From an uncultured Clostridia bacterium (lineage in GTDB: Bacteria > Bacillota > Clostridia > Lachnospirales > Anaerotignaceae), in assembly GCA_910586765.1 (NCBI GenBank), contig CAJUJJ010000014.1:1-64000 (forward strand): DNA of 64,000 bases, in the 5' to 3' direction. Each line of letters begins with the position of its first letter. The stretch's first letter is position 1. The position numbers were made by a program, and so were the translations under genes. Under the pieces are notes generated by a model. That model was not told where the DNA came from, made no database searches, and worked only from the letters and a program-made list of their open reading frames with translations. Shown piece by piece: positions 1 through 9,239 of this stretch.

Positions 1-209
1 ACTGAAAAGAAAATGCAGATATGTACCTATCGCTACTGGGGAATTTAAGCCTATGAAGTATTATATCAAACGAAAGTAGCTTTGGCAAAATTGGATACGT
101 TGAAATAGGAAGGTATTTTGTGAGGAATGCCATAGTATAAATATTATAGATTTTTACAGATTTGTACATATTTATCGTAGCGGACAAATTAAAGTAAGTA
201 GGTGATATT
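1..209. other. Left edge, no identifiable gene
   Basis: No complete gene lies here. On the plus strand one frame is open from base 2 to a TAG at 77-79 and would encode about 25 residues ending in YYIKRK. It could be the C-terminus of a gene cut by the window edge, but it is too short to identify. The rest, up to the PAP2-like gene, is AT-rich and shows no convincing terminator. Confidence 0.3.
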
Positions 210-638
210 ATGAATTTTGCTGAAGTATTACAAAATAAACCTATTTGGGCAGCAGTATTGGCTTGGGCAATCGCACAGATATTAAAAACGATACTATCAT
301 TTGTAAAAAATGATAAATTAGATTTGTCCCGCTTTTATGGTTCAGGAGGTATGCCAAGTTCTCATTCTGCATTAGTAATGGCATTAACATTTAGCTTAGG
401 AAAATATCAAGGTTTTTCTTCTCCTTTTTTTGCAATTAGTACAGTATTGGCTTTGGTAGTAATGTATGATGCAGCTGGTGTAAGAAGGGCAGCAGGAAAA
501 CAGGCAGCACTTTTAAATATACTAATACACAGACAGGGCATTACACCACAGGAACAGTTAAAAGAACTGCTGGGACATACCCCTTTGGAAGTGATTGCAG
601 GTGCAATATTGGGAACGGTGACAGGGTTGTTGTTTTAA
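210..638 (+). CDS. Divergent PAP2-family (DUF212, YuiD-like) membrane protein
   Basis: A 142-residue protein of the divergent PAP2/acid phosphatase family, like YuiD of Bacillus. The phosphatase-like motif PSSHSA is at residues 49-54, followed by GVRRAAGKQA near 90-99 and the conserved HTPLEVIAGAILG near 123-135. Hydrophobic stretches at both ends and around 55-85 suggest a small integral membrane protein. The ATG at 210 follows a GTAGGTGA ribosome binding site. The substrate is unknown for the family. Its place directly before dxs is common in Clostridia and hints at a link to isoprenoid phosphate chemistry, but that is inference. Confidence 0.85.
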   Translation: MNFAEVLQNKPIWAAVLAWAIAQILKTILSFVKNDKLDLSRFYGSGGMPSSHSALVMALTFSLGKYQGFSSPFFAISTVLALVVMYDAAGVRRAAGKQAALLNILIHRQGITPQEQLKELLGHTPLEVIAGAILGTVTGLLF

Positions 639-679
639 AAGCAGTTGTGATTTTGCTGCAAAGAGGAGTGAATGCAGAT

Positions 680-2560
680 ATGAGTATGTTATTAAAGCAA
701 GTAAATTTTCCAAAAGATATTAAAAATATGACAGAAAAAGAATTAAAACAACTGACAAAAGAAATTAGATATTTTTTGATTAAAAGTGTTTCTAAAACAG
801 GAGGACATTTAGCGTCTAATTTAGGTGTTGTAGAATTAACAGTAGCATTACACTATTGTTTTGATTTGCCTACAGATAAAATCGTATGGGACGTGGGACA
901 TCAGGCATATGTGCATAAACTACTTACAGGAAGAAAAAAATATTTCTGTAAATTAAGACAATTAAATGGTTTAAGTGGCTTTCCAAAACCTCACGAAAGT
1001 GAATATGATGTTTTTGCAGCAGGACATAGCTCCACATCTATTTCAGCAGCATTAGGTATAGCAAAGGCAAGAGATTTAAAAGGAGAATATCACCATGTTA
1101 TTGCAGTAATAGGAGATGGTGCAATGACAGGGGGACTTGCCTATGAAGCACTAAATAATGCAGCAAAAGAAAATACAAATTTGATTGTGATATTAAATGA
1201 TAATGAAATGTCAATATCTAGTAATGTAGGGGCAATGTCAAGATATTTAACACATTTAAGAACAGACTCCGCATATATACAAGCAAAAGAAAACTTTCAA
1301 AATTTTTCTCAAAAAATACCGTTTATAGGAAATGCAGCAAATTTTATATTTGAAAAAATGCGTTTTGGGGCAAAATTTTTATTTTTGCCAGGTATGCTTT
1401 TTGAAGAAATGGGTTTTCATTATATAGGACCTGTAGATGGACATAATTTAGAAGAATTAAAAGAAGTATTTCAAAATGTGAAACAAATGAGAGGTCCTTT
1501 GTTAATTCATGTCAAAACTAAAAAGGGAAAAGGCTATACTTATGCAGAACAAGAGTCGTGGAAATATCATGGCGTGGGAAAATTTGATATTAAAACAGGA
1601 CAACCTATTAATTGCTCTAATAAAGAGGACTATTCTGCTGTATTTGGCAAAAAACTGATAGAATTGGCAGAAAAAAATAAAAATATATTAGCTTTAACAG
1701 CAGCTATGGCATCTGGAACAGGACTTTTAGCATTTCAAAAACGATTTCCTGAACGATTTTTTGATGTTGCCATAGCAGAGCAGCATGGTGTTACATTTTC
1801 GGCAGGATTGGCTTGTCAAGGTATGATACCAGTTTTTGCTGTTTATTCTACATTTTTGCAAAGAGCATATGACCAAATTGTACATGATGTTTGTATGCAA
1901 AATTTGCCAGTAGTATTTGCAATAGATAGAGCAGGAATAGTAGGAGCAGATGGTGAAACACATCAAGGTGTATTTGATATTGCCTATTTAAGCCATATTC
2001 CTAATATGACGCTTCTTTCTCCTAAAAACAAATGGGAATTAGAAGATATGCTTGCTTTTGCAGTAGAATTTAAAAATCCTATCGCAATACGATACCCAAG
2101 AGGAACAGCTTCAGAACAATTTCAAGAGCATAGACAGAAAATAGTATATGGTAAAAGTGAAATAATACAAAAAGGGCATAAAGTAGCACTTTTAGCAGAG
2201 GGGCATATGCTTGCCTTTGCAGTACAAGCGGCAGAATTGTTAAAACAAAAAAATGATATTACAGCACATATTGTAAATATGCGTTTTTTAAAGCCATTAG
2301 ATGAACAAATGCTAAAAGAAATAACACAATATTGCGAATGTATTGTCACAATAGAAGATGGATTGATACAGGGTGGATTTGGTTCAAAAGTATTAGAATA
2401 TTATAATGAAAATAATGTGAATGATGTAAAAATCATTCGTTTAGGCTTTCCAGATAAATTTATTGAGCAAGGTACCACAGAAGAATTGTATCAGCTTTAT
2501 GGATTAGATGGACAAGGTATTTATAATAATATCATAGAGAAAGGATTTATAAATGACTGA
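680..2560 (+). CDS. dxs: 1-deoxy-D-xylulose-5-phosphate synthase
   Basis: Condenses pyruvate and glyceraldehyde 3-phosphate into DXP, the first step of the MEP isoprenoid pathway and a precursor for thiamine and pyridoxal. The protein is about 626 residues, normal for Dxs. It shows the N-terminal KTGGHLASNLGVVELT signature, the thiamine-diphosphate GDGAMTGG motif near residue 145, VDGHN near 248 and the central transketolase pyrimidine domain with AEQHGV. The frame is open from a GTG at 647, but ATG 680 is chosen because AGAGGAG at 662-668 is correctly spaced and family N-termini begin here. The 3' end overlaps tlyA by 8 bases. Confidence 0.96.
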   Translation: MSMLLKQVNFPKDIKNMTEKELKQLTKEIRYFLIKSVSKTGGHLASNLGVVELTVALHYCFDLPTDKIVWDVGHQAYVHKLLTGRKKYFCKLRQLNGLSGFPKPHESEYDVFAAGHSSTSISAALGIAKARDLKGEYHHVIAVIGDGAMTGGLAYEALNNAAKENTNLIVILNDNEMSISSNVGAMSRYLTHLRTDSAYIQAKENFQNFSQKIPFIGNAANFIFEKMRFGAKFLFLPGMLFEEMGFHYIGPVDGHNLEELKEVFQNVKQMRGPLLIHVKTKKGKGYTYAEQESWKYHGVGKFDIKTGQPINCSNKEDYSAVFGKKLIELAEKNKNILALTAAMASGTGLLAFQKRFPERFFDVAIAEQHGVTFSAGLACQGMIPVFAVYSTFLQRAYDQIVHDVCMQNLPVVFAIDRAGIVGADGETHQGVFDIAYLSHIPNMTLLSPKNKWELEDMLAFAVEFKNPIAIRYPRGTASEQFQEHRQKIVYGKSEIIQKGHKVALLAEGHMLAFAVQAAELLKQKNDITAHIVNMRFLKPLDEQMLKEITQYCECIVTIEDGLIQGGFGSKVLEYYNENNVNDVKIIRLGFPDKFIEQGTTEELYQLYGLDGQGIYNNIIEKGFIND

Positions 2561-3380
2561 GAGAGAAAGATTAGACATATTGTTAGTAAAAAAGGATATG
2601 GCAAAATCCAGAGAATTGGCAAAAGCATATATTATGGCAGGTAATGTTTATGTAAATGGTGTAAAAGAAGAAAAAGCAGGAACAAAAGTCGCAGTTACAG
2701 CAGATATTGTAGTAAAAGAAAATAAAATGAAATATGTTAGTCGTGGAGGCTATAAATTAGAGAAAGCAATCAATGAATTTAATATTTGTTTAGAAAATAC
2801 TGTTTGTTTAGATATTGGTGCATCTACAGGAGGATTTACAGATTGTATGCTTCAAAATAGAGCAAAAAAAGTGTATGCTATAGATGTAGGATATGGTCAA
2901 TTTGATTGGAAATTGAGAAATGATGACAGAGTAGTCTGTATGGAAAAAACAAATGTAAGGTATATTACGCCACAGGATATAGCAGAAAAAGCAGATTTTG
3001 CTTCTATAGATGTGTCATTTATATCATTGACAAAAGTGTTGCCAGCGGTATTAGCAGTGTTGAAAGAAGATGCAAAATTAGTTTGTTTGATAAAACCGCA
3101 ATTTGAAGCAGGCAGAGAAAAAGTAGGCAAAAAGGGTGTTGTAAGAGATAAAAATGTGCATAAAGAAGTGATATATAATATGATAGATTATGTATCTGAA
3201 CAAAATGTCGGCATACATAATATTAGTTTTTCGCCTATAAAAGGGCCAGAAGGAAATATTGAATATTTAATTTATTTGCAAAAAAATAAAACAGTGATTA
3301 CAAAAGAAGAAGCATATACTTTGGCAGAAAGTGTTGTCAATGCCTCTCATAAATGCTTACAAGGGGAGGAAGATAAATGA
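2553..3380 (+). CDS. tlyA: TlyA-family 16S/23S rRNA 2'-O-methyltransferase
   Basis: A 275-residue protein with an N-terminal S4 RNA-binding domain (about residues 4-62, beginning RLDILLVKKDMAKSRELA) and an FtsJ-like SAM-dependent methyltransferase domain with motif I LDIGASTGGFTDC near residue 87. Family members methylate rRNA ribose and were historically called hemolysin A. The start codon overlaps the end of dxs, and the stop overlaps the nadK start (ATGA), so translation is probably coupled. The dxs-tlyA-nadK-argR-recN order is conserved in Firmicutes. Whether this protein modifies one or both rRNAs cannot be read from the sequence. Confidence 0.94.
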   Translation: MTERERLDILLVKKDMAKSRELAKAYIMAGNVYVNGVKEEKAGTKVAVTADIVVKENKMKYVSRGGYKLEKAINEFNICLENTVCLDIGASTGGFTDCMLQNRAKKVYAIDVGYGQFDWKLRNDDRVVCMEKTNVRYITPQDIAEKADFASIDVSFISLTKVLPAVLAVLKEDAKLVCLIKPQFEAGREKVGKKGVVRDKNVHKEVIYNMIDYVSEQNVGIHNISFSPIKGPEGNIEYLIYLQKNKTVITKEEAYTLAESVVNASHKCLQGEEDK

Positions 3381-4228
3381 AAAAAGTCGCAATATTGCCG
3401 AATTTGGAAAAAGATAAACAATTTACTGTAACAAAAAGATTAGTAAATTATTTGCTTCATAAAAATTGCGAACCTATGTTAACAAAAAAAACAGCAGAAA
3501 TGACTAATTTAGAATTATATGGAAAAGAAGAAGAACAAATCTATCAAAATGCAGATTTTTTAATATCACTAGGAGGAGATGGAACACTTTTGGGAGTAGG
3601 CCGCCGTAGTGCAAAATATGGTAAACCTATACTAGGTATTAATTTAGGGCATTTAGGCTTTTTAACAGCGGAAGAAAAAGACTATGCAGAATGTGCTATT
3701 GATAGAGTGCTAGAGGGAGATTGCTATATTGAAAAAAGAATGATGTTGGAGGCGTCTGTTTTTGCAGAACCCAAAAGAATAGAAGGACTTTTAGCGTTAA
3801 ATGATGTTTGTATTACAAGAGGATTTTCTTCTAAAATATTGGAATTTAATATATTTGTAAATATGGAATATGTAGATACGTTAAGAGCTGACGGCGTTAT
3901 TATTTGCACACCAACAGGCTCAACTGCTTATAATCTTTCCGCAGGAGGCCCAGTATTAAAAACAGATGCAGAAATTATTGCAATTACGCCTATTTGTCCC
4001 CATACATTGACAAGCCGCCCGATTATTGTTTCAGCGGAAGATAAAATTACAGTAGAAGTATTTAGCAGAGCAAATGAAGATTTTATTGTTAGTACAGATG
4101 GACAGTGTTCTATGTCTTTAAAAAGGAGAAATGTAGTACAAGTAAAAAAATCCCCATATTTTACAACAATTATGAAAACAAATCAAGTAAGTTTTTATGA
4201 TGTATTACGTGAAAAACTAGGCAAATAA
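3377..4228 (+). CDS. nadK: NAD kinase
   Basis: Phosphorylates NAD to NADP in the cytoplasm. The protein is 283 residues. It has the diagnostic GGDGTLLG motif near residues 66-73, NLGHLGFLT near 91 and the TPTGSTAYNLSAGGP segment near 178, all part of the NAD kinase/diacylglycerol kinase-type fold. The ATG overlaps the tlyA stop by four bases behind the ribosome binding site GGGGAGGA. Length and motif order are ordinary for the Clostridia. Confidence 0.96.
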   Translation: MKKVAILPNLEKDKQFTVTKRLVNYLLHKNCEPMLTKKTAEMTNLELYGKEEEQIYQNADFLISLGGDGTLLGVGRRSAKYGKPILGINLGHLGFLTAEEKDYAECAIDRVLEGDCYIEKRMMLEASVFAEPKRIEGLLALNDVCITRGFSSKILEFNIFVNMEYVDTLRADGVIICTPTGSTAYNLSAGGPVLKTDAEIIAITPICPHTLTSRPIIVSAEDKITVEVFSRANEDFIVSTDGQCSMSLKRRNVVQVKKSPYFTTIMKTNQVSFYDVLREKLGK

Positions 4229-4244
4229 GGGAGGGCTTATTGTT

Positions 4245-4703
4245 ATGAAAGTTGCTAGACATACAAAAATTTTGGAGTTGATAGATAATTATGATATTGA
4301 AACACAAGATGAATTAGCAAAAAGATTACAGGAAGCTGGTTTTACAGTAACACAAGCAACGGTTTCCAGAGATATTAGAGAAATGCGATTGACAAAAATT
4401 GCTACTGCAAAAGGAAAACAAAAATATTCTGTTAGTTCAGGAACAAATTCTGAAATAGCAGAGCGTTCTGTGAGAGTATTTAAAGAAGCAGTAATTAAAA
4501 TGGATTATGCACAAAATACACTTGTAATTAAAACGCTTGCAGGTATGGCGAATGCAGTAGGTGCAGCATTGGACAGTATGCAGGAAAATGATATTGTAGG
4601 AACATTAGCAGGAGATGATACTGTATTTTGTCTTTTTAAAACACAACAGCAAGCAGCGTCTATTATGGAAAAGCTGTATAGAATTATACACACAATGCAG
4701 TAA
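4245..4703 (+). CDS. argR: Arginine repressor ArgR/AhrC
   Basis: A 152-residue hexameric transcription factor that senses L-arginine and represses arginine biosynthesis genes. The winged-helix DNA-binding domain spans about residues 1-70, with TQATVSRDIREM as recognition segment. The C-terminal oligomerisation and arginine-binding domain carries the GTLAGDDTVF motif near residues 123-132. The gene sits 16 bp behind nadK and 42 bp before recN. It probably acts in trans, since no arginine gene is nearby. Confidence 0.95.
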   Translation: MKVARHTKILELIDNYDIETQDELAKRLQEAGFTVTQATVSRDIREMRLTKIATAKGKQKYSVSSGTNSEIAERSVRVFKEAVIKMDYAQNTLVIKTLAGMANAVGAALDSMQENDIVGTLAGDDTVFCLFKTQQQAASIMEKLYRIIHTMQ

Positions 4704-4745
4704 AAAATACTCTTAGCAATAAAAATCAATAGGAGAAAGAACAAA

Positions 4746-6443
4746 ATGTTAGAACATTTGCATATTAAAAATGTAGCTCTTATTACAGAAAGTGATATTG
4801 ATTTTGAAAAAGGATTGAATATTATTTCTGGAGAAACGGGTGCTGGAAAGTCTATGGTAATTGATTCTCTTAATTTTGCATTAGGAGAAAGGACAAGCAG
4901 TAATTTTTTGAGAAAAGGGGAAAAAATGGCTGTTGTGGAAGCAATTTTCCGTGTAAAAGAGCAGTCTGTATGTAATAAATTGTATGAAAATGGTATAGCA
5001 GTAGAGCAAGATGGTACAATACTTTTGACAAGAACAATGAACCAGTCAGGTAAAACAGTATGTCGTATCAATGGCAGTATTGTAACTGTTGGAATGATGA
5101 AAGAATGTGCAGAAGGGCTTTTGGATATACACGGACAGCATAATCATCAGTCATTGTTAAATACAGCAAAACAAATACAAATACTTGACCGTTTTTGTGG
5201 AAAAGAATTGGAAAAGGTAAAGACAGTTTTTGACGCTTGTTATAAGGAATATAAAGAAATAGAAAAAAGCCTTTCAAAACTGATAGGAGATGAACAGCAA
5301 AGAATAAGAAAAATGGATTTGTTGCAATTTCAAATAGATGAAATTGGTCAAGCAAATATTATAGTAGGAGAAGAAAAGGAATTATTAGAAAAAAGAAATG
5401 TATTAGTAAATAAAGAGAAAATAAAAAATTTAACAGAAAATAGTTTACAACTTTTGTATCATGGAACAGAAATAGAACATTCTGCTATTGACCAGCTTTC
5501 TAAGGCGTTGCAATATATTTCAGATTTAACAGAATATGATGAAAAAATAGACAGTGTTTATGAAACATTGTCTTCTGTGTATGCACAAATGGACGATGCC
5601 ATAAGAGATTTAAAACATTATGATGATAATGCACTAGAGCAAACAGACGAGTTAGAAAATATAGAAGAAAGATTACAACTGTTATATCATTTAAAAAAGA
5701 AATATGGCAATAGTGAAAAGGAAATATTACAATTTTATCAAAATGCAGTAGAGGAAATGGGATTTTTGTCAAACAGCGAAGAAATGGCACAACAATTAAA
5801 TCAAAAGAAAAAAAATATAGAAAAGCAATTACAACAAACAGCACAACAGATTAGTGATATTAGAAAAAGTAAAGCAGAACAGATACAAAAAGAAATAGAA
5901 CAACAACTTAAAGATTTGGAAATGAAACAGTGTCAGTTTGTAATATTGGTGGAAGATAAAAAAGAAATATCACAAAATGGAAAAGATAAAGTTGAATTTT
6001 TGATTTCAGCAAATGCAGGGGAAGAATTAAAACCACTTTCAAAAATTGCTTCTGGAGGAGAAATGTCACGTGTTATGCTTGCATTAAAAACAGTTTTGGC
6101 AGAAGCGGACAATATAGAAGCATTTATATTTGATGAAATTGATACAGGCGTAAGCGGAAGAACAGCACAAAAAGTGGCAGAAAAAATGGCTTTTATAGCA
6201 AAAACACATCAAATTATTTGTATTACGCATTTGCCTCAAATTGCAGCTATGGCAGATTATCATTTTTTAATTGAGAAAAATATGGAACAACAAAAAACAG
6301 TTACTACAGTAACAGCACTTGATAATGAAAAGTCTGTTTATGAAATTGCAAGATTGATTGGTGGTGCAAAAATAACAGAAGCAACATGGAAAGCGGCAAA
6401 AGAATTAAAAGAACAAGCAAATATAGTAAAAACAACACAATAG
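4746..6443 (+). CDS. recN: DNA repair protein RecN
   Basis: An SMC-like ATPase for double-strand break repair. The 565-residue length is typical. Walker A is GETGAGKS near residues 30-37. A long Gln/Glu/Lys-rich coiled coil occupies roughly 160-390. The ABC signature SGGEMSRVMLALK lies near 435 and Walker B FDEIDTGVSG near 462. The ATG follows AGGAGAAAGA. A strong terminator directly follows, so recN closes the dxs operon. Confidence 0.96.
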   Translation: MLEHLHIKNVALITESDIDFEKGLNIISGETGAGKSMVIDSLNFALGERTSSNFLRKGEKMAVVEAIFRVKEQSVCNKLYENGIAVEQDGTILLTRTMNQSGKTVCRINGSIVTVGMMKECAEGLLDIHGQHNHQSLLNTAKQIQILDRFCGKELEKVKTVFDACYKEYKEIEKSLSKLIGDEQQRIRKMDLLQFQIDEIGQANIIVGEEKELLEKRNVLVNKEKIKNLTENSLQLLYHGTEIEHSAIDQLSKALQYISDLTEYDEKIDSVYETLSSVYAQMDDAIRDLKHYDDNALEQTDELENIEERLQLLYHLKKKYGNSEKEILQFYQNAVEEMGFLSNSEEMAQQLNQKKKNIEKQLQQTAQQISDIRKSKAEQIQKEIEQQLKDLEMKQCQFVILVEDKKEISQNGKDKVEFLISANAGEELKPLSKIASGGEMSRVMLALKTVLAEADNIEAFIFDEIDTGVSGRTAQKVAEKMAFIAKTHQIICITHLPQIAAMADYHFLIEKNMEQQKTVTTVTALDNEKSVYEIARLIGGAKITEATWKAAKELKEQANIVKTTQ

Positions 6444-6448
6444 ATAAT

Positions 6449-6495
6449 AAAAAGACAATGCTGTAAATTTGAAAAAGCATTGTCTTTTTGTTTTA
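6449..6495. terminator. Bidirectional rho-independent terminator after recN
   Basis: AAAGACAATGCT at about 6451-6462 pairs with AGCATTGTCTTT at 6476-6487 around a 13-base loop. A-rich and T-rich flanks make it usable from both sides. It separates recN (+) from the convergent XRE regulator (-). Confidence 0.85.
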
Positions 6496-6504
6496 TTATA
6501 ATTT

Positions 6505-7011
6505 TTAACTATTTGTGTCATTTTTTTCTGCTTCTGATTGATATATTACAGGGTCTTCTGCAGCTTGTAATATAGGTCTAGGTGAAGGCTGCTCATAAGT
6601 AGTATTGATTGGTTGTACATTCTGAATATCTTCTGTTTTTGGAGTTTTTGATTTTTTTTCTTTTTCTGTATTTTCTTCTTCTTCAGGACGTGCTACAAGC
6701 CATTCCATAAACATAAGAAGTTCATCTATTTTTTTAGGGGATAATTTTGCATAAAAACGACGCACTTCGTTGAATTCATTAGAAGTATCATCTTTTATAT
6801 AAGGGTGACGAATATCATTAACACATAATAAATAATCCATAGAGACATTGAATATCGCTGCAAGTTTTTTTAAATCTTCAATGCAAGGATTATTTCTTCC
6901 AGATTCATAATTTGCTATAGCAGTATAGCCATAATTGAGTAAATTACCTAAACGCATTTGTGTCATTTTTTTTTCTTTTCTTAACATTCTTAATCGGTCT
7001 TTAAATTGCAT
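6505..7011 (-). CDS. XRE-family helix-turn-helix regulator
   Basis: A 168-residue regulator. An HTH_3/XRE domain at about residues 3-60 has the characteristic KKMTQMRLGNLLNYGYTAIANYES helix pair split by the turn, followed by a short helical region and a low-complexity, charged and Pro/Gln-rich C-terminal tail from about residue 100. The frame is open 24 codons further upstream, but the start at 7011 is preferred because AAGAGGTGAG is 5-10 bases before it and the HTH begins there. The target is unknown. The gene is divergent from nifS across a 406-bp gap, so control of that promoter is possible but unproven. Confidence 0.85.
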   Translation of the reverse strand: MQFKDRLRMLRKEKKMTQMRLGNLLNYGYTAIANYESGRNNPCIEDLKKLAAIFNVSMDYLLCVNDIRHPYIKDDTSNEFNEVRRFYAKLSPKKIDELLMFMEWLVARPEEEENTEKEKKSKTPKTEDIQNVQPINTTYEQPSPRPILQAAEDPVIYQSEAEKNDTNS

Positions 7012-7294
7012 AGGACTCACCTCTTGTATTTTTCTGCATAGTATAGTTAGTAGTGTTGTTTTATAGTAAGGACATTCACACACAACAAATTATCCAATAT
7101 CATCTATTATATTTTGAAAAACTTTATACGGGAATACAATGTCATGATTATTGTGGTATTTTTTTTGTTTTAAGATAAATTATGAAGTTTATTGTAATAT
7201 TATATAGTAATGAGTAACATTTTGACAGTATTTTGTGTGTAAAAATTAGGAACCTTTATTTTGATTTGTGTCAAAAAATTAAAAATGAAAGCGG

Positions 7295-7323
7295 TTGACA
7301 AAGTATAAAAAGGGTGATACTAT
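7295..7323 (+). promoter_or_regulatory. Probable sigma-A promoter of nifS-nifU
   Basis: TTGACA at 7295-7300 and TACTAT at 7318-7323 are separated by 17 bases. It lies about 95 bases before the nifS start and directly in front of a perfect inverted repeat. The remainder of the 7012-7417 gap is AT-rich, and I see no gene in it. Confidence 0.6.
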
Positions 7324-7360
7324 ATATCATATAATTCATATAGGAATTATATGATATATA
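7321..7360. repeat. Perfect 17-bp inverted repeat before nifS
   Basis: The left arm 7321-7337 and right arm 7344-7360 are exact reverse complements around the 6-base loop ATATAG. The arms begin TATATATCATATAATTC. It overlaps the end of the -10 box and the expected transcription start, a position suited to an operator for a dimeric repressor. In RNA it would form a hairpin at the 5' end of the message. Confidence 0.85.
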
Positions 7361-7417
7361 CAAATACGATATGTCCTATTACTTTAAAAATAATTTAAAA
7401 TAAGGAGTGTATTTTGA

Positions 7418-8599
7418 ATGAAAACAAATATATATTTTGACAATGCAGCAACTACACCAGTAAGAAAAGAGGTATATGATGAAATATTGCCTTACTTTAT
7501 GCAGTATTATGGTAATGCCTCAAGTGTATATACTATAGCAAGAGAAAGCAAAAAGGCATTAGAAAAGGCAAGGCAACAAGTTGCAAAGGCATTAAATGCA
7601 GATACAGAAGAAATTTATTTTACAGCAGGAGGCTCAGAGAGTGATAATTTTGCATTGAAAGGCATTGCAGAGGCAATGCAGAAAAAAGGAAAACATATTA
7701 TTACAACACAAATAGAGCATCATGCGATATTACACACTTGCGAATACTTACAGCAAAGAGGATTTGAAATCACTTATTTACCAGTAGATGAATATGGTAA
7801 AATTCGTTTAGAAGATTTAAAAAAGGCGATACGTAAAGACACAATATTGATTTCTGTAATGTTTGCAAATAACGAAATTGGTACAATACAACCTATTAAA
7901 CAAATTGGAGAAATTGCAAGACAAAAAGGCATTTATTTTCATACAGATGCTGTTCAGGCAGTAGGTCATGTAAAAATTGATGTAAAAGAAATGAATATTG
8001 ATTTGCTTTCTCTGTCGGGACATAAATTATGTGCACCAAAGGGAATAGGTGCAATTTATATTAAAAAAGGAGTTGCAATACAGCCTTTTATACATGGAGG
8101 AGCACAAGAGAAAAAAAGACGTGCAGGAACAGAAAATATTGCAGGTATTGTAGGATTGGGAAAAGCAATAGAGTTGGCAAATGAAGAAATAGAGGAAAAT
8201 ACAAAAAAACTTGTATTTTTGAGAGATAAATTAATAAATGGTATATTAGAAAATATTCCTTATAGTAAACTAAATGGACACCCAACAGATAGATTGCCAG
8301 GAAATTGCAATATATCATTTGATTTTATAGAAGGAGAAGCTATGCTACTACTTTTGGATAGTAAAGGAATTGCAGCATCAAGTGGTTCCGCTTGTACTTC
8401 TGGTTCATTAGACCCTTCTCATGTACTTTTAGCAATAGGATTGCCTCACGAAAAGGCACATGGTTCTTTGCGTATGACATTAGAACATTATAATACAGAG
8501 CAAGAAGTAGATACTGTTTTGAAAGAATTGCCTATGATTGTGTCAAAATTAAGAGATATGTCACCATTATATGAAACATTTTTAAAAGAGAAAAAATAA
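7418..8599 (+). CDS. nifS: Cysteine desulfurase (NifS/IscS class)
   Basis: A pyridoxal-phosphate enzyme that takes sulfur from cysteine for iron-sulfur clusters and tRNA thiolation. It is 393 residues. The PLP lysine is K203 in LSGHKLCAPKG. The persulfide-forming cysteine is C326 in SSGSACTSGSLDPSH, the class I (IscS/NifS) arrangement. The N-terminus IYFDNAATTPV is typical. It starts at ATG 7418 behind TAAGGAGTG and is followed 25 bp later by nifU, so the two form a sulfur donor and scaffold pair. No iscR is present nearby. Confidence 0.96.
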   Translation: MKTNIYFDNAATTPVRKEVYDEILPYFMQYYGNASSVYTIARESKKALEKARQQVAKALNADTEEIYFTAGGSESDNFALKGIAEAMQKKGKHIITTQIEHHAILHTCEYLQQRGFEITYLPVDEYGKIRLEDLKKAIRKDTILISVMFANNEIGTIQPIKQIGEIARQKGIYFHTDAVQAVGHVKIDVKEMNIDLLSLSGHKLCAPKGIGAIYIKKGVAIQPFIHGGAQEKKRRAGTENIAGIVGLGKAIELANEEIEENTKKLVFLRDKLINGILENIPYSKLNGHPTDRLPGNCNISFDFIEGEAMLLLLDSKGIAASSGSACTSGSLDPSHVLLAIGLPHEKAHGSLRMTLEHYNTEQEVDTVLKELPMIVSKLRDMSPLYETFLKEKK

Positions 8600-8624
8600 T
8601 ATTAATATACGGAGGAATATTATA

Positions 8625-9056
8625 ATGATGGAATACAGCGATAAAGTTATGGAGCATTTTATGAACCCAAGAAATGTGGGAGAAATTGAAAATGCCAGTG
8701 GCGTAGGTACAGTAGGAAATGCAAAATGCGGAGATATTATGAAAGTGTACATTACTGTAGAAAATGGTATTATAAAAGATGCAAAATTTAAAACATTTGG
8801 CTGTGGTGCAGCAATCGCAACAAGTTCTATGGCAACAGAACTGATAAAAGGCAAAAATATACAACAGGCATTAGAAATTACAAATGCTACTGTTATGGAA
8901 GCATTAGATGGATTGCCACCAGTAAAAGTACATTGTTCGTGTTTAGCAGAAGAAGCACTTCACGCTGCATTGTGGGATTATGCACAGAAAAATAATATCG
9001 TTATAGAAGGATTAAAAAAACCAGTAGATGATATAGAACATCTGCATAATGTATAA
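8625..9056 (+). CDS. nifU: Fe-S cluster assembly scaffold (NifU/IscU N-terminal type)
   Basis: A 143-residue scaffold on which [2Fe-2S]/[4Fe-4S] clusters are built with sulfur from NifS. The cluster ligands are visible: C35 and D37 in KCGD, C60 in FGCGAA and H103-C104 in VHCSC, with an additional C106. It lacks the C-terminal Nfu domain of full-length NifU. The Start is ATG 8625 or the adjacent ATG 8628 behind GGAGGA. A terminator immediately follows, closing the nifS-nifU unit. Confidence 0.95.
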   Translation: MMEYSDKVMEHFMNPRNVGEIENASGVGTVGNAKCGDIMKVYITVENGIIKDAKFKTFGCGAAIATSSMATELIKGKNIQQALEITNATVMEALDGLPPVKVHCSCLAEEALHAALWDYAQKNNIVIEGLKKPVDDIEHLHNV

Positions 9057-9063
9057 TTGTGAG

Positions 9064-9094
9064 GAGCCTCAAAATTTTAATGAGGCTCTTTTTT
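9064..9094 (+). terminator. Rho-independent terminator after nifU
   Basis: GAGCCTC (9064-9070) and GAGGCTC (9082-9088) form a 7-bp stem followed by TTTTTT. Confidence 0.9.
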
Positions 9095-9186
9095 AATATA
9101 GTTTTATAAAATACTTTTATAAAATAAATTAATTATTGTTTTTTTACAAATACTTTGCGATATTTACATTGATTTTTTGATAAATA

Positions 9187-9195
9187 TGCTATAAA
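9187..9195 (+). promoter_or_regulatory. Extended -10 promoter of tal-tkt
   Basis: TG at 9187-9188, one base, then TATAAA at 9190-9195 gives an extended -10 element about 45 bases before tal. A weak TTGATT lies at 9169-9174, only 15 bases upstream. Confidence 0.45.
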
Positions 9196-9239
9196 ATGAA
9201 ACTATAAATAAAAAATGGTAAAAGAAAGGACGAGGCATT

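Noticed and set aside
4505..5071. 188-codon minus-strand ORF across argR and recN
   Set aside because: It is antisense to two well-supported genes with conserved motifs and shows only low-complexity hydrophobic sequence.
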